Source: Hymenobacter monticola
GTDB lineage: Bacteria > Bacteroidota > Bacteroidia > Cytophagales > Hymenobacteraceae
Length of the DNA stretch: 64,000 nucleotides
Direction of reading: 5' to 3'
Assembly (NCBI RefSeq): GCF_022811645.1
Contig: NZ_CP094534.1
Coordinates: 2,356,001 to 2,420,000 of the forward strand
Part shown: piece by piece, positions 1 through 9,439 of the stretch
How positions within the stretch are numbered: the stretch's first letter is position 1
Layout: the number at the start of each line of letters is the position of its first letter
Made by a program: the position numbers and the translations under genes
The notes under the pieces: model-generated
Databases searched by the model: none
What the model was told of the DNA's origin: nothing
Seen by the model: only the letters and a program-made list of their open reading frames with translations

Positions 1-453
1 GCCCGCCACTTCCAGCCCCTGGGCTCCAACCGCACCATTCTGGCGGCGCAGTTCCTCGGGCAGTTCCACACCGGCGACGTGCCCTTCCGCGAGCTGGCCG
101 GCCTGGGTGCCAACCTCGGCGGCACGCTCTACAACAACGCCAACCTGCTGCGCGGCATCTACGAGCAGCGCTTCCGCGACCGGCAGATGATTATGTTTCA
201 GGCCGAAATCCGACACAAGCTGTTTCCCAACGGCGGCGCCGTGCTAAGCCGGTTCGACGGGGCCATTTTTGGCGGCGTCGGCAACGTGAACAACTACATC
301 GACAAGTTTGCTCTGAACGACACGAAGTACGCCGGTGGCGCCGGCATTCGCTTCAACTTCATCCGGCGCGACCGGGTGAACCTGCGCCTTGACTACGCCG
401 GCGGCACGGGCAGCTCGCCGGGCATTTTGTTTGCTATTGGCGAAGCATTCTAA
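1..453 (+). CDS. BamA/TamA-type outer membrane barrel protein, C-terminal part
   Basis: The reading frame is open from base 1 to the TAA at 451-453, so only the last 150 residues are present and the start lies outside the window. The visible part alternates polar and hydrophobic residues in short strands, with Gly/Asn-rich turns, and ends in a final Phe (GILFAIGEAF). That is the usual finish of a bacterial outer-membrane beta barrel recognised by the BAM machinery. The segment AGGAGIRFNF followed by RVNLRLDYAGG resembles the last strands of the surface-antigen (D15/BamA) barrel family. The exact substrate or role cannot be told from the tail alone. A rho-independent terminator follows directly. 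Confidence 0.6.
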   Translation, partial: ARHFQPLGSNRTILAAQFLGQFHTGDVPFRELAGLGANLGGTLYNNANLLRGIYEQRFRDRQMIMFQAEIRHKLFPNGGAVLSRFDGAIFGGVGNVNNYIDKFALNDTKYAGGAGIRFNFIRRDRVNLRLDYAGGTGSSPGILFAIGEAF

Positions 454-475
454 TGCGCCTGAATCGACTGTTATC

Positions 476-512
476 AAGCCCCTGCTTCCTTGGAAGCAGG
501 GGCTTTTTTTGG
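476..512 (+). terminator. Rho-independent terminator after the barrel gene
   Basis: A stem AGCCCCTGCTTCC pairs with GGAAGCAGGGGCT around a two-base loop and is followed by a T run. It sits 23 bases after the stop of the barrel gene. The remaining bases to 739 are AT-richer than the surroundings, and I see no gene or clear promoter in them. Confidence 0.85.
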
Positions 513-739
513 TGTTTATACTTAACTTTTTAAGCATTAATACTTAAAAATTGTGGGCTGTCCTAGGATGTCGTATGGTTGAGTTTTGCCGATGAAAAAA
601 TGTGCATGGTTAAGCGCTGCATATTGAGGCAGTTAAGTTTCTAAAAAAGAATGCTGAAGTTAGGGAGTAGCTGAACTGTTGACGAGGGCTGCTAAGCTGG
701 GCCCTATCCTTCTGATGAAAGTGGGCGTACACCCGCCCG

Positions 740-1984
740 ATGAACCACGCTACGCCCGCCCGTTTCCTCGCGTCCGACGAGGGCGCTTTTACTATCCTTT
801 CCCAAGCCACGGAATGGCTGTTTCCGGTGCCGAAGCGTGACCGCAGCGCCCGTCTGCTGCACCAGCAGCTGCCGTTGCCGCACCCCGGGCTGCGCATGAG
901 CGTCATCATCCCGGCCAAGGACGAAGTGGCCAACCTGCCGGCCACGCTTGCCGCCCTGGCCGCGCAGGTTGATTTGCAGGGCCAGCCCTTGCCGGCGGGC
1001 AGCTTCGAGGTGATTGTGCTGGCCAACAACTGCACCGACCACACCGCCGACCTGGTGCGGGAGCAGGCCGGCCGCTTTCCGCACCTGGCGCTGCACGTGG
1101 CCGAGCTGTGCCTGCCCGCTGCCCAGGCCCACGTGGGCCGGGCCCGCCGCCTGCTCATGGACGAAGCCTGCGCCCGCCTGGAGCTGCTGGGCCGGCGCCA
1201 CGGCATCATCGCCAGCACCGACGCCGACACCCGCGTGGCGCCCACCTGGCTCGCCGCCATCGAGGCCGAAATAACGGCGGGTGCCGATGCCGTGGGCGGG
1301 CGCATTTTCACCGAAATGCGCGGCCGGGCCCTGCAGCGGCTCCGCCGCATCCAGACGGCCGATGCGGCCTACCGCTTGCTCTGCGCCCGCCTCGAAGGCC
1401 TGCTCGACCCTGCGCCCGCCGACCCGTGGCCGCGGCACCACCAGCATTTTGGCGCCAGCCTGGCCCTCACCGCCCAGGCCTACCGGCAAGTGGGCGGCCT
1501 GCCCGAGGTACGTTTCCTGGAAGATGAGGCCCTGTGCCAGGCGCTACGGCAGCACGATTTGAAGCTGCGCCACAGCCCTGCCGTGCAGGTGCTTACCTCG
1601 GCCCGGCGGCAGGGCAGGGTAGAAGTAGGCCTCTCGTGGCAGCTGCGCGAGTGGCTGCACATGAGCCGGCAGCAGCGCGAGCCGCAGGTCGAAAACCCTG
1701 TGCAGCTGGCCCGGCGCTGGCAGGTGCGCCGCCAGCTGCGCGCCTGCTGGAGCAACAGCCCCGGGGCGGAAACTGCGGCGCTGGTCACGCGCCTGGGCCT
1801 GCCCAAGGCGAAGCTCTTAAAACACTTGCGGCAGGCTCCATCATTTGGGAAGCTCTGGGATTGGGTGTTGGCGCACAGCCCCGCGCTGGCCGTGGCACCG
1901 GTGCCGCTGTCGCAAGCGCTGCTACTGCTGCCGCGGCTTATCCAAAGCCACGTGGTGGCGGAGGGGCGGGCCTTGGCGGCCTAG
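740..1984 (+). CDS. Glycosyltransferase family 2 protein
   Basis: This 414-residue protein has a GT-A fold glycosyltransferase core. MSVIIPAKDEVANLP at about residue 53 is the nucleotide-sugar binding strand, VIVLANNCTDHT follows at about 95, and ASTDADTRV near 158 supplies the acidic metal-binding motif. The first 52 residues have no membrane segment. The C-terminal third is helical and basic. The gene is convergent with a methyltransferase, a PIG-L deacetylase and an acyl-CoA dehydrogenase. That grouping occurs in other bacteria and suggests the four enzymes build one glycolipid or modified sugar. The donor and acceptor are unknown. The stop codon overlaps the stop of the opposing gene in a shared CTAG. 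ATG 740 gives the longest frame; ATG 896 would start right at the core and is an alternative. Confidence 0.85.
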   Translation: MNHATPARFLASDEGAFTILSQATEWLFPVPKRDRSARLLHQQLPLPHPGLRMSVIIPAKDEVANLPATLAALAAQVDLQGQPLPAGSFEVIVLANNCTDHTADLVREQAGRFPHLALHVAELCLPAAQAHVGRARRLLMDEACARLELLGRRHGIIASTDADTRVAPTWLAAIEAEITAGADAVGGRIFTEMRGRALQRLRRIQTADAAYRLLCARLEGLLDPAPADPWPRHHQHFGASLALTAQAYRQVGGLPEVRFLEDEALCQALRQHDLKLRHSPAVQVLTSARRQGRVEVGLSWQLREWLHMSRQQREPQVENPVQLARRWQVRRQLRACWSNSPGAETAALVTRLGLPKAKLLKHLRQAPSFGKLWDWVLAHSPALAVAPVPLSQALLLLPRLIQSHVVAEGRALAA

Positions 1985-2577
1985 CGCTTCTCCAGCAAGT
2001 CGAGCCGGTACTGCTCGTGCCGCTGGCCGGCAAGGTGGCGCAGGGGGCCGTCTTCCATTGTTTTGGCCAGGAAAAACGTGTGCACATCATCGCCCGTCAG
2101 GGGGTAGTCGTGCACCGGCGGCGTCCAGTGCACCAGCAGCAGCTGGCCGCCGGAGGGCAAGGCGGCAATCATTTTCTCCGCGGCACGGGCCAGGTCATCC
2201 GGCGACCAGTAGTAGCCTACTTCCGACAGCAGAATCAGGTTGAAGGTCTGGTCGGGAAACTCGTTGGGCACTTGCATCAGGCGGATTTCCACCTGCGGTA
2301 AATCGGCGCAACGGGCGCGGGCCTGGGCCAAGGCCGCCTCGCTTACATCCACCGCCAGCAGGTGGCCGCAGCGCGGCGCCAGCTGCGCCGTGAGCACGCC
2401 CAGCGAGCAGCCAATTTCAAAAACCTCGGCGTAGTGCAGATGCGGCAGCGCTGCCAGGGTCGCGGCGTACTTCTCGCGCTCGTAGGGGCTGGTTTCGAAA
2501 TTCCACGGGTCGCGGTTGGCCTGGTACACGTGGTCGAAGTACTCTGGCGGCAGAGTATTGGGCTGGTTTTCGTTCAT
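1981..2577 (-). CDS. NodS-like SAM-dependent methyltransferase
   Basis: The 198-residue protein is a class I methyltransferase. VFEIGCSLG at residues 52-60 is the SAM-binding motif I, LLAVDVSEAAL is the acidic loop after strand 2, and LILLSEVGYYW corresponds to motif IV. The N-terminal segment DPWNFETSPYEREKY resembles the NodS family, whose rhizobial members N-methylate the deacetylated sugar of Nod factors. Its start ATG overlaps the stop of the upstream deacetylase gene by four bases, so the two are probably translationally coupled. In other genomes the deacetylase and the methyltransferase occur as one fused protein (family knowledge), which supports a shared substrate. An N-methylation target is inferred, not shown. 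Confidence 0.85.
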   Translation of the reverse strand: MNENQPNTLPPEYFDHVYQANRDPWNFETSPYEREKYAATLAALPHLHYAEVFEIGCSLGVLTAQLAPRCGHLLAVDVSEAALAQARARCADLPQVEIRLMQVPNEFPDQTFNLILLSEVGYYWSPDDLARAAEKMIAALPSGGQLLLVHWTPPVHDYPLTGDDVHTFFLAKTMEDGPLRHLAGQRHEQYRLDLLEKR

Positions 2578-3329
2578 GGCGCTACGGCTTCAAAAAAGAC
2601 TTCATAAGGCGTCTCAAAGTGCGCCAGCATTTCTGCTGACAATAAAAACCCTTCGGCATCGTCCATAAACACCCCCGGTGCCACCTGCGAGCGGTGCGCC
2701 GCAATGGCCCGCAGCTTCTGCGGCAGCCCAGTGGCAATGTCGAGCCGGAAGCCTTGCACTCCGTCAGAGGCCGTGGGCAGGTCGTCGGGGGCGGCACGCT
2801 CCCAGGCCCACACCACGTATTCGAGCCGGCGGGGCGGCTGGGGCATGCCGGCCAACGCGGCCGCCACCAGCTGGCTGGTAGCGCGGTGGTCGGGGTGAGG
2901 GTCGCGACGCCAGGGCACCAGCACGGTGGCCGCCGCCTGCTGCTGCAGGAACTGTTGCAATGCAGTCACGGCAGTAGTAAAGCCAGTTTCGGCGCCTGAA
3001 CTGGGCACGCGGCTATCGGGCAGGCCCAGCAGTAGCGGTTCGTTAGCATCAAAACCGAGCAAGGTGAGAGCGTGCCTAAACTCGGCTTCACGCACCGCTT
3101 GCCGTGCTGCCAACGAAAACAATTGCGAACGGGGGTGAGACATTGTGCCGTCGCTCACCAGCACCGCGGCTACGGGCAGGCCCGCTTGGCGCAGTAGCGC
3201 CAGCAGGCCGCCGCAGCCTAGCGCCTCGTCATCGGGGTGGGGCGCCACCACCACGGTAGCGCCCAGCGAGGCGGCGAAACTGCCCGGCCGCACCGAGTAA
3301 TTGTCGAAAGGAAGGGGATGCTCAGCCAA
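2574..3329 (-). CDS. PIG-L family N-acetylglucosamine-type deacetylase
   Basis: This 251-residue protein carries the two zinc signatures of the PIG-L/LmbE family: PHPDDEALGCGG (His31, Asp33, Asp34) and DPHPDH (His145, Asp147, His148). Family members remove an acetyl group from a GlcNAc moiety in glycolipids or small thiols. There is no signal peptide, so it should be cytoplasmic. It lies between the acyl-CoA dehydrogenase (24-base gap) and the methyltransferase (4-base overlap), all on one strand. A likely order of action is deacetylation of an amino sugar followed by methylation or acylation of the free amine; this is inference from the gene set. Confidence 0.88.
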   Translation of the reverse strand: MAEHPLPFDNYSVRPGSFAASLGATVVVAPHPDDEALGCGGLLALLRQAGLPVAAVLVSDGTMSHPRSQLFSLAARQAVREAEFRHALTLLGFDANEPLLLGLPDSRVPSSGAETGFTTAVTALQQFLQQQAAATVLVPWRRDPHPDHRATSQLVAAALAGMPQPPRRLEYVVWAWERAAPDDLPTASDGVQGFRLDIATGLPQKLRAIAAHRSQVAPGVFMDDAEGFLLSAEMLAHFETPYEVFFEAVAP

Positions 3330-3353
3330 GGGAAAGCCGCTTTTGCGGGAAGG

Positions 3354-4568
3354 CTAGCTTACGAAGGTTTTGCCTTCGAGTACGAAACGGCCCACGTCGG
3401 CCAGGGCGCCGTCGGGGGCGGGCTGGCGCAGGTAGTGGGTCAGGTCGCGGTGCAAGCGCTCGAAGGGTAGGGGCTCCAGCAGGCCACGGGCACCCACGCA
3501 ACGTTCGGCCAGTTGCAGCATGTTGAGGCAAATGGTTTCGATGGCGGTGCGCATCATGTTGGCATAAGCCACGGTGGCCTCAGCATCGGCGGTGGCGCCG
3601 GGGCGGGCGGCGTGCTCGGCCGCGCCGCGCAGCCACTGGCGGCCGCTTTCCAGTGCGATGCTCATCTCCCCCAGGCGCTGCCGCTGGTAAGGGTCGTCGA
3701 TGCGGCCCAAACCCTGCAGAAAGCGACAGGTTTCCTCAAACACCGCCTCGGCGCCGCCCAGCTGCACCGCCGCAAACCGGATGGCGCCGCCGCTGAATGC
3801 CGGCTGCTGGTAGTAAGCATCGGGCGGGCCAATCAGGTCGTCGGGCCCAATTTCCAGCCCGGTTAAATCGGCCCGGAAGCTGGCCGTGGCCCGCATGCCC
3901 AGCGGCCGCCAGAACGAGCGGTCCAGCGCGGGCGCCTGCGTATCGGCGGGCAGCACGAAAAGCTGCCAGCCCCGGCCCTTCGGCAACGCCCCGGTGATGA
4001 GCGGCCGCGCCAGGTACCCCGCGCCCGAGGCAAACGTCTTGGCCCCGCGCAGGCGGTAGCGGCCATTGGGCATGGCCTCCAATCGTACGCCATCGGTTGC
4101 AATCTCGGTGTTCCACATCCCAAACAGCTTGCCGGCGCGGGCATCGGCTGCATAGCGTGCCGTCTGCGCCGCCGTACCCAGCTGCTGAATCAGCAGCAGC
4201 GCATTCAAATGACCTTCGTAGACGCGTCCCACAGCCAGGTTGCCGCGTCCAATGTGCTGCAGGGTGTGCAGCAGTGGTAGGGTGGCTGCCGGCACGTTGA
4301 GTCCCGCCCCGCCCAGGTCGGCGGGAAGTGCCGCCGTGAGCAGGCCAGCCGTTTGCAGCCAGGCAAATTCCTGACTAGGGAAAGCGCCTACCTCGTCGGT
4401 GGCGGCAGCTTGCGCAAACAGCTTGGGAGCTAGCTGGGCCGCCGCCATCTCGGCTTGCGCAGGTGTGGCGGGCCCGCGCGACGGGCCCGGCGAGTCGGCC
4501 GAGGCGACGGCTTCGGGGGCTCCGGTGCCCAGTTCGGCGCTAGGGCTATATATGAAATCGGCAGACAT
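3354..4568 (-). CDS. Acyl-CoA dehydrogenase family protein
   Basis: The 404-residue protein has the acyl-CoA dehydrogenase layout: a helical N-terminal domain (to about residue 130), a beta domain containing GMWNTEIATDGVRL and the segment around GAKTFASGAGYLARPLI, and a C-terminal helical bundle ending in ERLHRDLTHYLRQPAPDGAL. Family members are flavoproteins that oxidise acyl-CoA thioesters. It is the first gene of a three-gene minus-strand unit with the deacetylase and the methyltransferase. Because no other beta-oxidation gene is near, it more likely tailors the acyl part of the product than degrades fatty acids. The catalytic base cannot be assigned with confidence by eye. Confidence 0.82.
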   Translation of the reverse strand: MSADFIYSPSAELGTGAPEAVASADSPGPSRGPATPAQAEMAAAQLAPKLFAQAAATDEVGAFPSQEFAWLQTAGLLTAALPADLGGAGLNVPAATLPLLHTLQHIGRGNLAVGRVYEGHLNALLLIQQLGTAAQTARYAADARAGKLFGMWNTEIATDGVRLEAMPNGRYRLRGAKTFASGAGYLARPLITGALPKGRGWQLFVLPADTQAPALDRSFWRPLGMRATASFRADLTGLEIGPDDLIGPPDAYYQQPAFSGGAIRFAAVQLGGAEAVFEETCRFLQGLGRIDDPYQRQRLGEMSIALESGRQWLRGAAEHAARPGATADAEATVAYANMMRTAIETICLNMLQLAERCVGARGLLEPLPFERLHRDLTHYLRQPAPDGALADVGRFVLEGKTFVS

Positions 4569-4712
4569 ACACTTGCGAAAACGGAGTGGGAAGGATAAGC
4601 TATACCGTAAAATGCCGCACGTTGTTCATTTTTCCACATTGCTAGCCCCGCCGGCTATTGGCGGGTAATAATTCGGTAATGCGCGGGTTGGGAAGCCGGC
4701 GGGTGGGGGCTT

Positions 4713-4720
4713 TACCTTTG
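4713..4720 (+). promoter_or_regulatory. Bacteroidota -7 element upstream of purH
   Basis: TACCTTTG matches the TAnnTTTG -7 element of Bacteroidota promoters and lies 35 bases before the purH ATG. A TTG at 4688-4690 could be part of the -33 element, though the spacing of 22 is slightly long. Confidence 0.55.
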
Positions 4721-4755
4721 CGGCGGCAATTGTGCCCAGCTTTTCCCTTCTTTTT

Positions 4756-6291
<1,536 letters not shown>

Positions 6292-6303
6292 GGGATAGAG
6301 GCC

Positions 6304-6516
6304 GTCCGTCATTGCGAGTGGAGCGCAGCGGAACGCGGCAATCCGTCCGGTTCTCAGCGACCAAGTTTTCAATGTAACAACGCTCAAACAAAAGCCCCGG
6401 CCTTGCAAAAGGGCCGGGGCTTTGTGGTAAAAAAGGAGACTTTATCACAATTCAGGGCTGGTCGCAATAGAGGACGGATTGCCGCGTTGCGCTGCGCTCC
6501 ACTCGCAATGACGGAC
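6304..6516. repeat. Pair of 45-base inverted repeat arms around the purH terminator
   Basis: The arm at 6304-6348 and the arm at 6472-6516 are reverse complements with only one mismatch in 45 bases. The core reads GTCCGTCATTGCGAGTGGAG. They enclose 123 bases containing the purH terminator. No coding frame fits. The arms are related in style, but not in sequence, to the other palindromic repeats of this window. Confidence 0.85.
6391..6424 (+). terminator. Rho-independent terminator of purH
   Basis: GCCCCGGCC pairs with GGCCGGGGC around a short A-rich loop, with A and T tracts on either side (AAA before, TTT after). It lies about 100 bases after the purH stop and could work in both directions. 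Confidence 0.8.
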
Positions 6517-6594
6517 TTAACATGTCTGCCGGGCAAGGCAGCCCCCTTAGCAGAATCCCATAATCCCGTTCACCAACCCGGCCCAAACCTTCCG

Positions 6595-6602
6595 TACCTT
6601 TG
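6595..6602 (+). promoter_or_regulatory. Bacteroidota -7 element upstream of mreB
   Basis: TACCTTTG in the context GTACCTTTGCCC matches TAnnTTTG and lies 54 bases before the mreB ATG. The same extended core GTACCTTTGCC occurs before nuoK. No clear -33 element is visible. Confidence 0.55.
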
Positions 6603-6656
6603 CCCATTATTTCGCTTCGGTCCCCGCCGACGCCTCGCCTTATTGCATATAACTCA

Positions 6657-7682
6657 ATGGGTTTCTTTAATTTCCTGACCAGCGACATCGCCATCGACCT
6701 GGGCACGGCCAATACGCTCATCATTCACAACGACAAAATCGTGGTGGACGAGCCGAGCATCATCGCCAAAGACCGAACTACGAATAAAGTCATCGCCGTG
6801 GGCCGCCAAGCCCAGCAGATGCACGAAAAAACCCACGATAACATCCGCACCATCCGCCCGCTGAAGGATGGCGTGATTGCCGATTTCCACGCCGCCGAGG
6901 AAATGATTAAGGGCATGATTAAGATGATTGACACGCGCACGCGGTTGTTTCAGCCCTCGCACCGCATGGTCATCTGCATTCCCTCGGGTATCACCGAGGT
7001 GGAGAAACGCGCCGTGCGCGACTCCGCCGAGCACGCCGGCGCCAAGGAAGTCTGGATGATTCAGGAGCCCATGGCCGCCGCCATTGGCATCGGCATCGAC
7101 GTGGAGCAGCCCGTGGGCTCGATGATTATCGACATTGGAGGGGGCACCACCGAAATTGCGGTTATCGCCTTGTCGGGCATCGTGTGCGACCAGTCGATTA
7201 AGACGGCCGGCGACGTGTTCAATCAAGACATCCTCGACTACATGCGCCGCCAGCACAACCTGCTCATTGGCGAGCGTTCGGCCGAGCGCATCAAGATTGA
7301 GGTAGGCGCCGCCCTCACCGAGCTCGACGTGGCTCCGCCCGACCACGAAGTGCGCGGCCGCGACCTGATGACCGGCATTCCGAAAGTTATCAAAGTCACG
7401 TTCTCAGAAATTGCCATTGCCCTCGATAAATCGGTGGCCAAAATTGAGGAAGCCGTATTGAAAGCCCTCGAAATCTCGCCGCCCGAATTGTCGGCCGACA
7501 TTTACGAAAACGGCATTCACCTCACCGGCGGCGGCGCGCTGCTACGCGGCCTCGACAAGCGCCTCGCGGCCAAAACCAAGCTGCCCATCCACATTGCCGA
7601 AGACCCGCTGCGCGCCGTGGTGCGCGGCACCGGCAAAGCCATCAAGGACATTCATGCCTTCCGAGGTGTGCTACTGACTTAG
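6657..7682 (+). CDS. mreB: Rod shape-determining protein MreB
   Basis: This 341-residue actin homologue forms cytoplasmic filaments that guide lateral cell-wall synthesis. The ATP-binding signatures are present: AIDLGTANTLI (phosphate 1), IIDIGGGTTEIAVIALSG (phosphate 2) and LTGGGALLRGLDKRL (adenosine region). The start MGFFNFLTSDIAIDLG is the conserved N-terminus with its amphipathic membrane-binding helix; the in-frame sequence upstream does not resemble the family. It opens the unit mreB, mreC, mreD, mrdA. A palindromic repeat lies between mreB and mreC, so readthrough may be reduced. Confidence 0.97.
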   Translation: MGFFNFLTSDIAIDLGTANTLIIHNDKIVVDEPSIIAKDRTTNKVIAVGRQAQQMHEKTHDNIRTIRPLKDGVIADFHAAEEMIKGMIKMIDTRTRLFQPSHRMVICIPSGITEVEKRAVRDSAEHAGAKEVWMIQEPMAAAIGIGIDVEQPVGSMIIDIGGGTTEIAVIALSGIVCDQSIKTAGDVFNQDILDYMRRQHNLLIGERSAERIKIEVGAALTELDVAPPDHEVRGRDLMTGIPKVIKVTFSEIAIALDKSVAKIEEAVLKALEISPPELSADIYENGIHLTGGGALLRGLDKRLAAKTKLPIHIAEDPLRAVVRGTGKAIKDIHAFRGVLLT

Positions 7683-7704
7683 TCTCAGAACAAAAATGCC
7701 AGCC

Positions 7705-7795
7705 CGTCATGCTGAGCGTAGCCGAAGCATCTCTACTGCGAAGAGTAATTAATTACTTCGGCACGCGAGAGGCTTCGGCTGCGCTCAGCATGACG
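7705..7795. repeat. Palindromic intergenic repeat, CATGCTGAGC family
   Basis: The left arm begins CGTCATGCTGAGCGTAGCCG and the right arm is its imperfect reverse complement, ending CAGCATGACG. The loop holds a perfect palindrome, AGTAATTAATTACT. It lies between mreB and mreC. Related copies occur near 9.3, 22.9, 34.5, 43.1 and 52.5 kb. Confidence 0.85.
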
Positions 7796-7836
7796 TTCTT
7801 TTAGCAGTTGCTTTTCTAAATAATTAATTACCACCC

Positions 7837-8775
7837 GTGCGGAATTTATTTCTTTTCCTATTTCGCTTTCGCGGGGCGTTGGTATTCGGCTTGTTAGAAA
7901 TAATTAGCATCTATTTATTCGTTACCAATAATTCGTATCAGCGAGCGGCGTTTTTTAATTCGGCCAATTCCTATGCGGGCATAGTGCTGGAACGCCGCAC
8001 GCAGATAACGGACTACTTCCACCTGGCAGATTTAAATACGCAGCTGGTGGCCGAAAATGCGGCCCTGCGCCAGCAGCTGTACCCGCCCGACACCATGAGG
8101 CGCGAGGCCGACTCGGTGGCCGTGCCCCCGGCCCGTACCGATACGCTGCGGCGCGTGCGCTACCAGCGCCCCGCCAGCCGCCCCGATACCTTGCTGCTGG
8201 GCCTGCAGCGCCTAGCCGCCCGCGACCCGAGTTATCCACTCATTCCGGCCCGGGTTATCAACAACCGCCTCAGTAATGTAGATAACTTTTTTACCCTGAA
8301 TGTGGGCACAGCCAACGGTGTGCAACAGGGCCTGGGCGTGGTGGCGGCGGGCGGCGTAGCCGGCCGCGTGCAGGCCGTGACGGAGCACTACGCCACCGTG
8401 GCCAGCCTGCTGCACTCCAAAACCACAATTGCCTCCAAAATCAAGCGTGACGGTACCTTCGGCACCATCAAGTGGCTGGGCGACGACCCCACCCACGCCC
8501 TGCTCGACAACGTGCTGCGCGAAACCAAGCTGGTGAAAGGCGACACAATAGTGACTTCGGGCTTCAACGCGGTGTTTCCGGAAGGCATTTTCATTGGCAC
8601 CATCGATTCGTTTGTGAAGGAGCCGGACAAGAATTTCTGGACCATTCGGGTGCGGCTGGGCGTCAATTTTGCTAACCTGACCTACGTGTATGTGGTGACG
8701 AGCCGGCCCAAAGCCGAGCGCGACACCGTGGAAGCGCACGCGGGCATGCTGCCGGAAGGAGGGAAGCGCAAATGA
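7837..8775 (+). CDS. mreC: Rod shape-determining protein MreC
   Basis: The 312-residue protein has a short cytoplasmic N-terminus, one membrane helix (about residues 12-30, GALVFGLLEIISIYLFV), a coiled-coil stretch rich in Leu/Gln/Glu (ADLNTQLVAENAALRQQL) and the periplasmic MreC beta domain with NVGTANGVQQGLGVVAAGGVAGRV. MreC links MreB to the PBP2/RodA elongation machinery. The start codon is GTG, because an in-frame TAA lies five codons upstream and no ATG precedes the membrane helix. Its stop overlaps the mreD start by four bases (ATGA), which suggests translational coupling. Confidence 0.95.
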   Translation: MRNLFLFLFRFRGALVFGLLEIISIYLFVTNNSYQRAAFFNSANSYAGIVLERRTQITDYFHLADLNTQLVAENAALRQQLYPPDTMRREADSVAVPPARTDTLRRVRYQRPASRPDTLLLGLQRLAARDPSYPLIPARVINNRLSNVDNFFTLNVGTANGVQQGLGVVAAGGVAGRVQAVTEHYATVASLLHSKTTIASKIKRDGTFGTIKWLGDDPTHALLDNVLRETKLVKGDTIVTSGFNAVFPEGIFIGTIDSFVKEPDKNFWTIRVRLGVNFANLTYVYVVTSRPKAERDTVEAHAGMLPEGGKRK

Positions 8776-9299
8776 GTGGCCTGCGGTTCATCTTCGTCCA
8801 AATACTGCGGTTTGCGATGTACGCGGGCCTGCACGTGATGCTCATTAGCCGGCTGGTGCTGTTCGACTTGGGCTGGTGCTTTTTCTATTTGGGCTTCCTG
8901 CTGTTTTTGCCCTTGCGCACGCCTATTGTGGTGCAGTTGCTGTTGTCGTTTGCGATGGGGCTGACGATGGATGTTTTCTACGACACGGGCGGGCTGCACG
9001 CGGCGGCCGCCGTGCTGCTGGGCTTCCTGCGGCCCTGGGTGCTGCGCCTGCTCACCCCGCGCGACGGCTACGATTCGGCCGATACGGTGAACGTGCACCA
9101 GATGGGCTGGCAGTGGTTCGCCGTGTACCTCACGCTGCTGGTGCTGCTGCATCACGCCGCCTTCTTCATTCTGGAGCTGGGCAGCTTCCGCCACATCGGC
9201 CTCACGCTAGGAAAGATATTTGTGAGCGCACTCTTTACCGGGTTGGCGTTGTTAATCGTGCAGCTTTTGTTTTTTCCGGTGCGCCGGGGACGGAGCTAG
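8772..9299 (+). CDS. mreD: Rod shape-determining protein MreD
   Basis: This 175-residue protein is almost entirely hydrophobic, with about five membrane helices, and matches MreD in size and position. The motif LLSFAMGLTMDVFYDTGGLHAAAAVLLGFLRPWVL is the conserved central stretch with Gly-Asp and His residues. MreD is a small integral membrane partner of MreC in the elongasome. It overlaps mreC by four bases and is followed by a palindromic repeat before mrdA. Confidence 0.93.
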   Translation: MSGLRFIFVQILRFAMYAGLHVMLISRLVLFDLGWCFFYLGFLLFLPLRTPIVVQLLLSFAMGLTMDVFYDTGGLHAAAAVLLGFLRPWVLRLLTPRDGYDSADTVNVHQMGWQWFAVYLTLLVLLHHAAFFILELGSFRHIGLTLGKIFVSALFTGLALLIVQLLFFPVRRGRS

Positions 9300-9324
9300 T
9301 GGTTTTGATAGAGATAGAAAAGAA

Positions 9325-9420
9325 CGTCATGTCGAGCGCCGCCGAGGCATCTGGCGTGCCGAAGTAATTAAAACAGTGCAACGATGCGAGCGAAATGCCT
9401 TGGCGGCGCTCGGCATGACG
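9325..9420. repeat. Palindromic intergenic repeat, CATGCTGAGC family (divergent copy)
   Basis: The left arm begins CGTCATGTCGAGCGCCGCCG and the right arm ends GCGCTCGGCATGACG, so this copy is less symmetrical than its relatives. It separates mreD from mrdA and reaches to within 20 bases of the mrdA ATG. Confidence 0.8.
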
Positions 9421-9439
9421 TCCCAGAGAATACCGCGTA

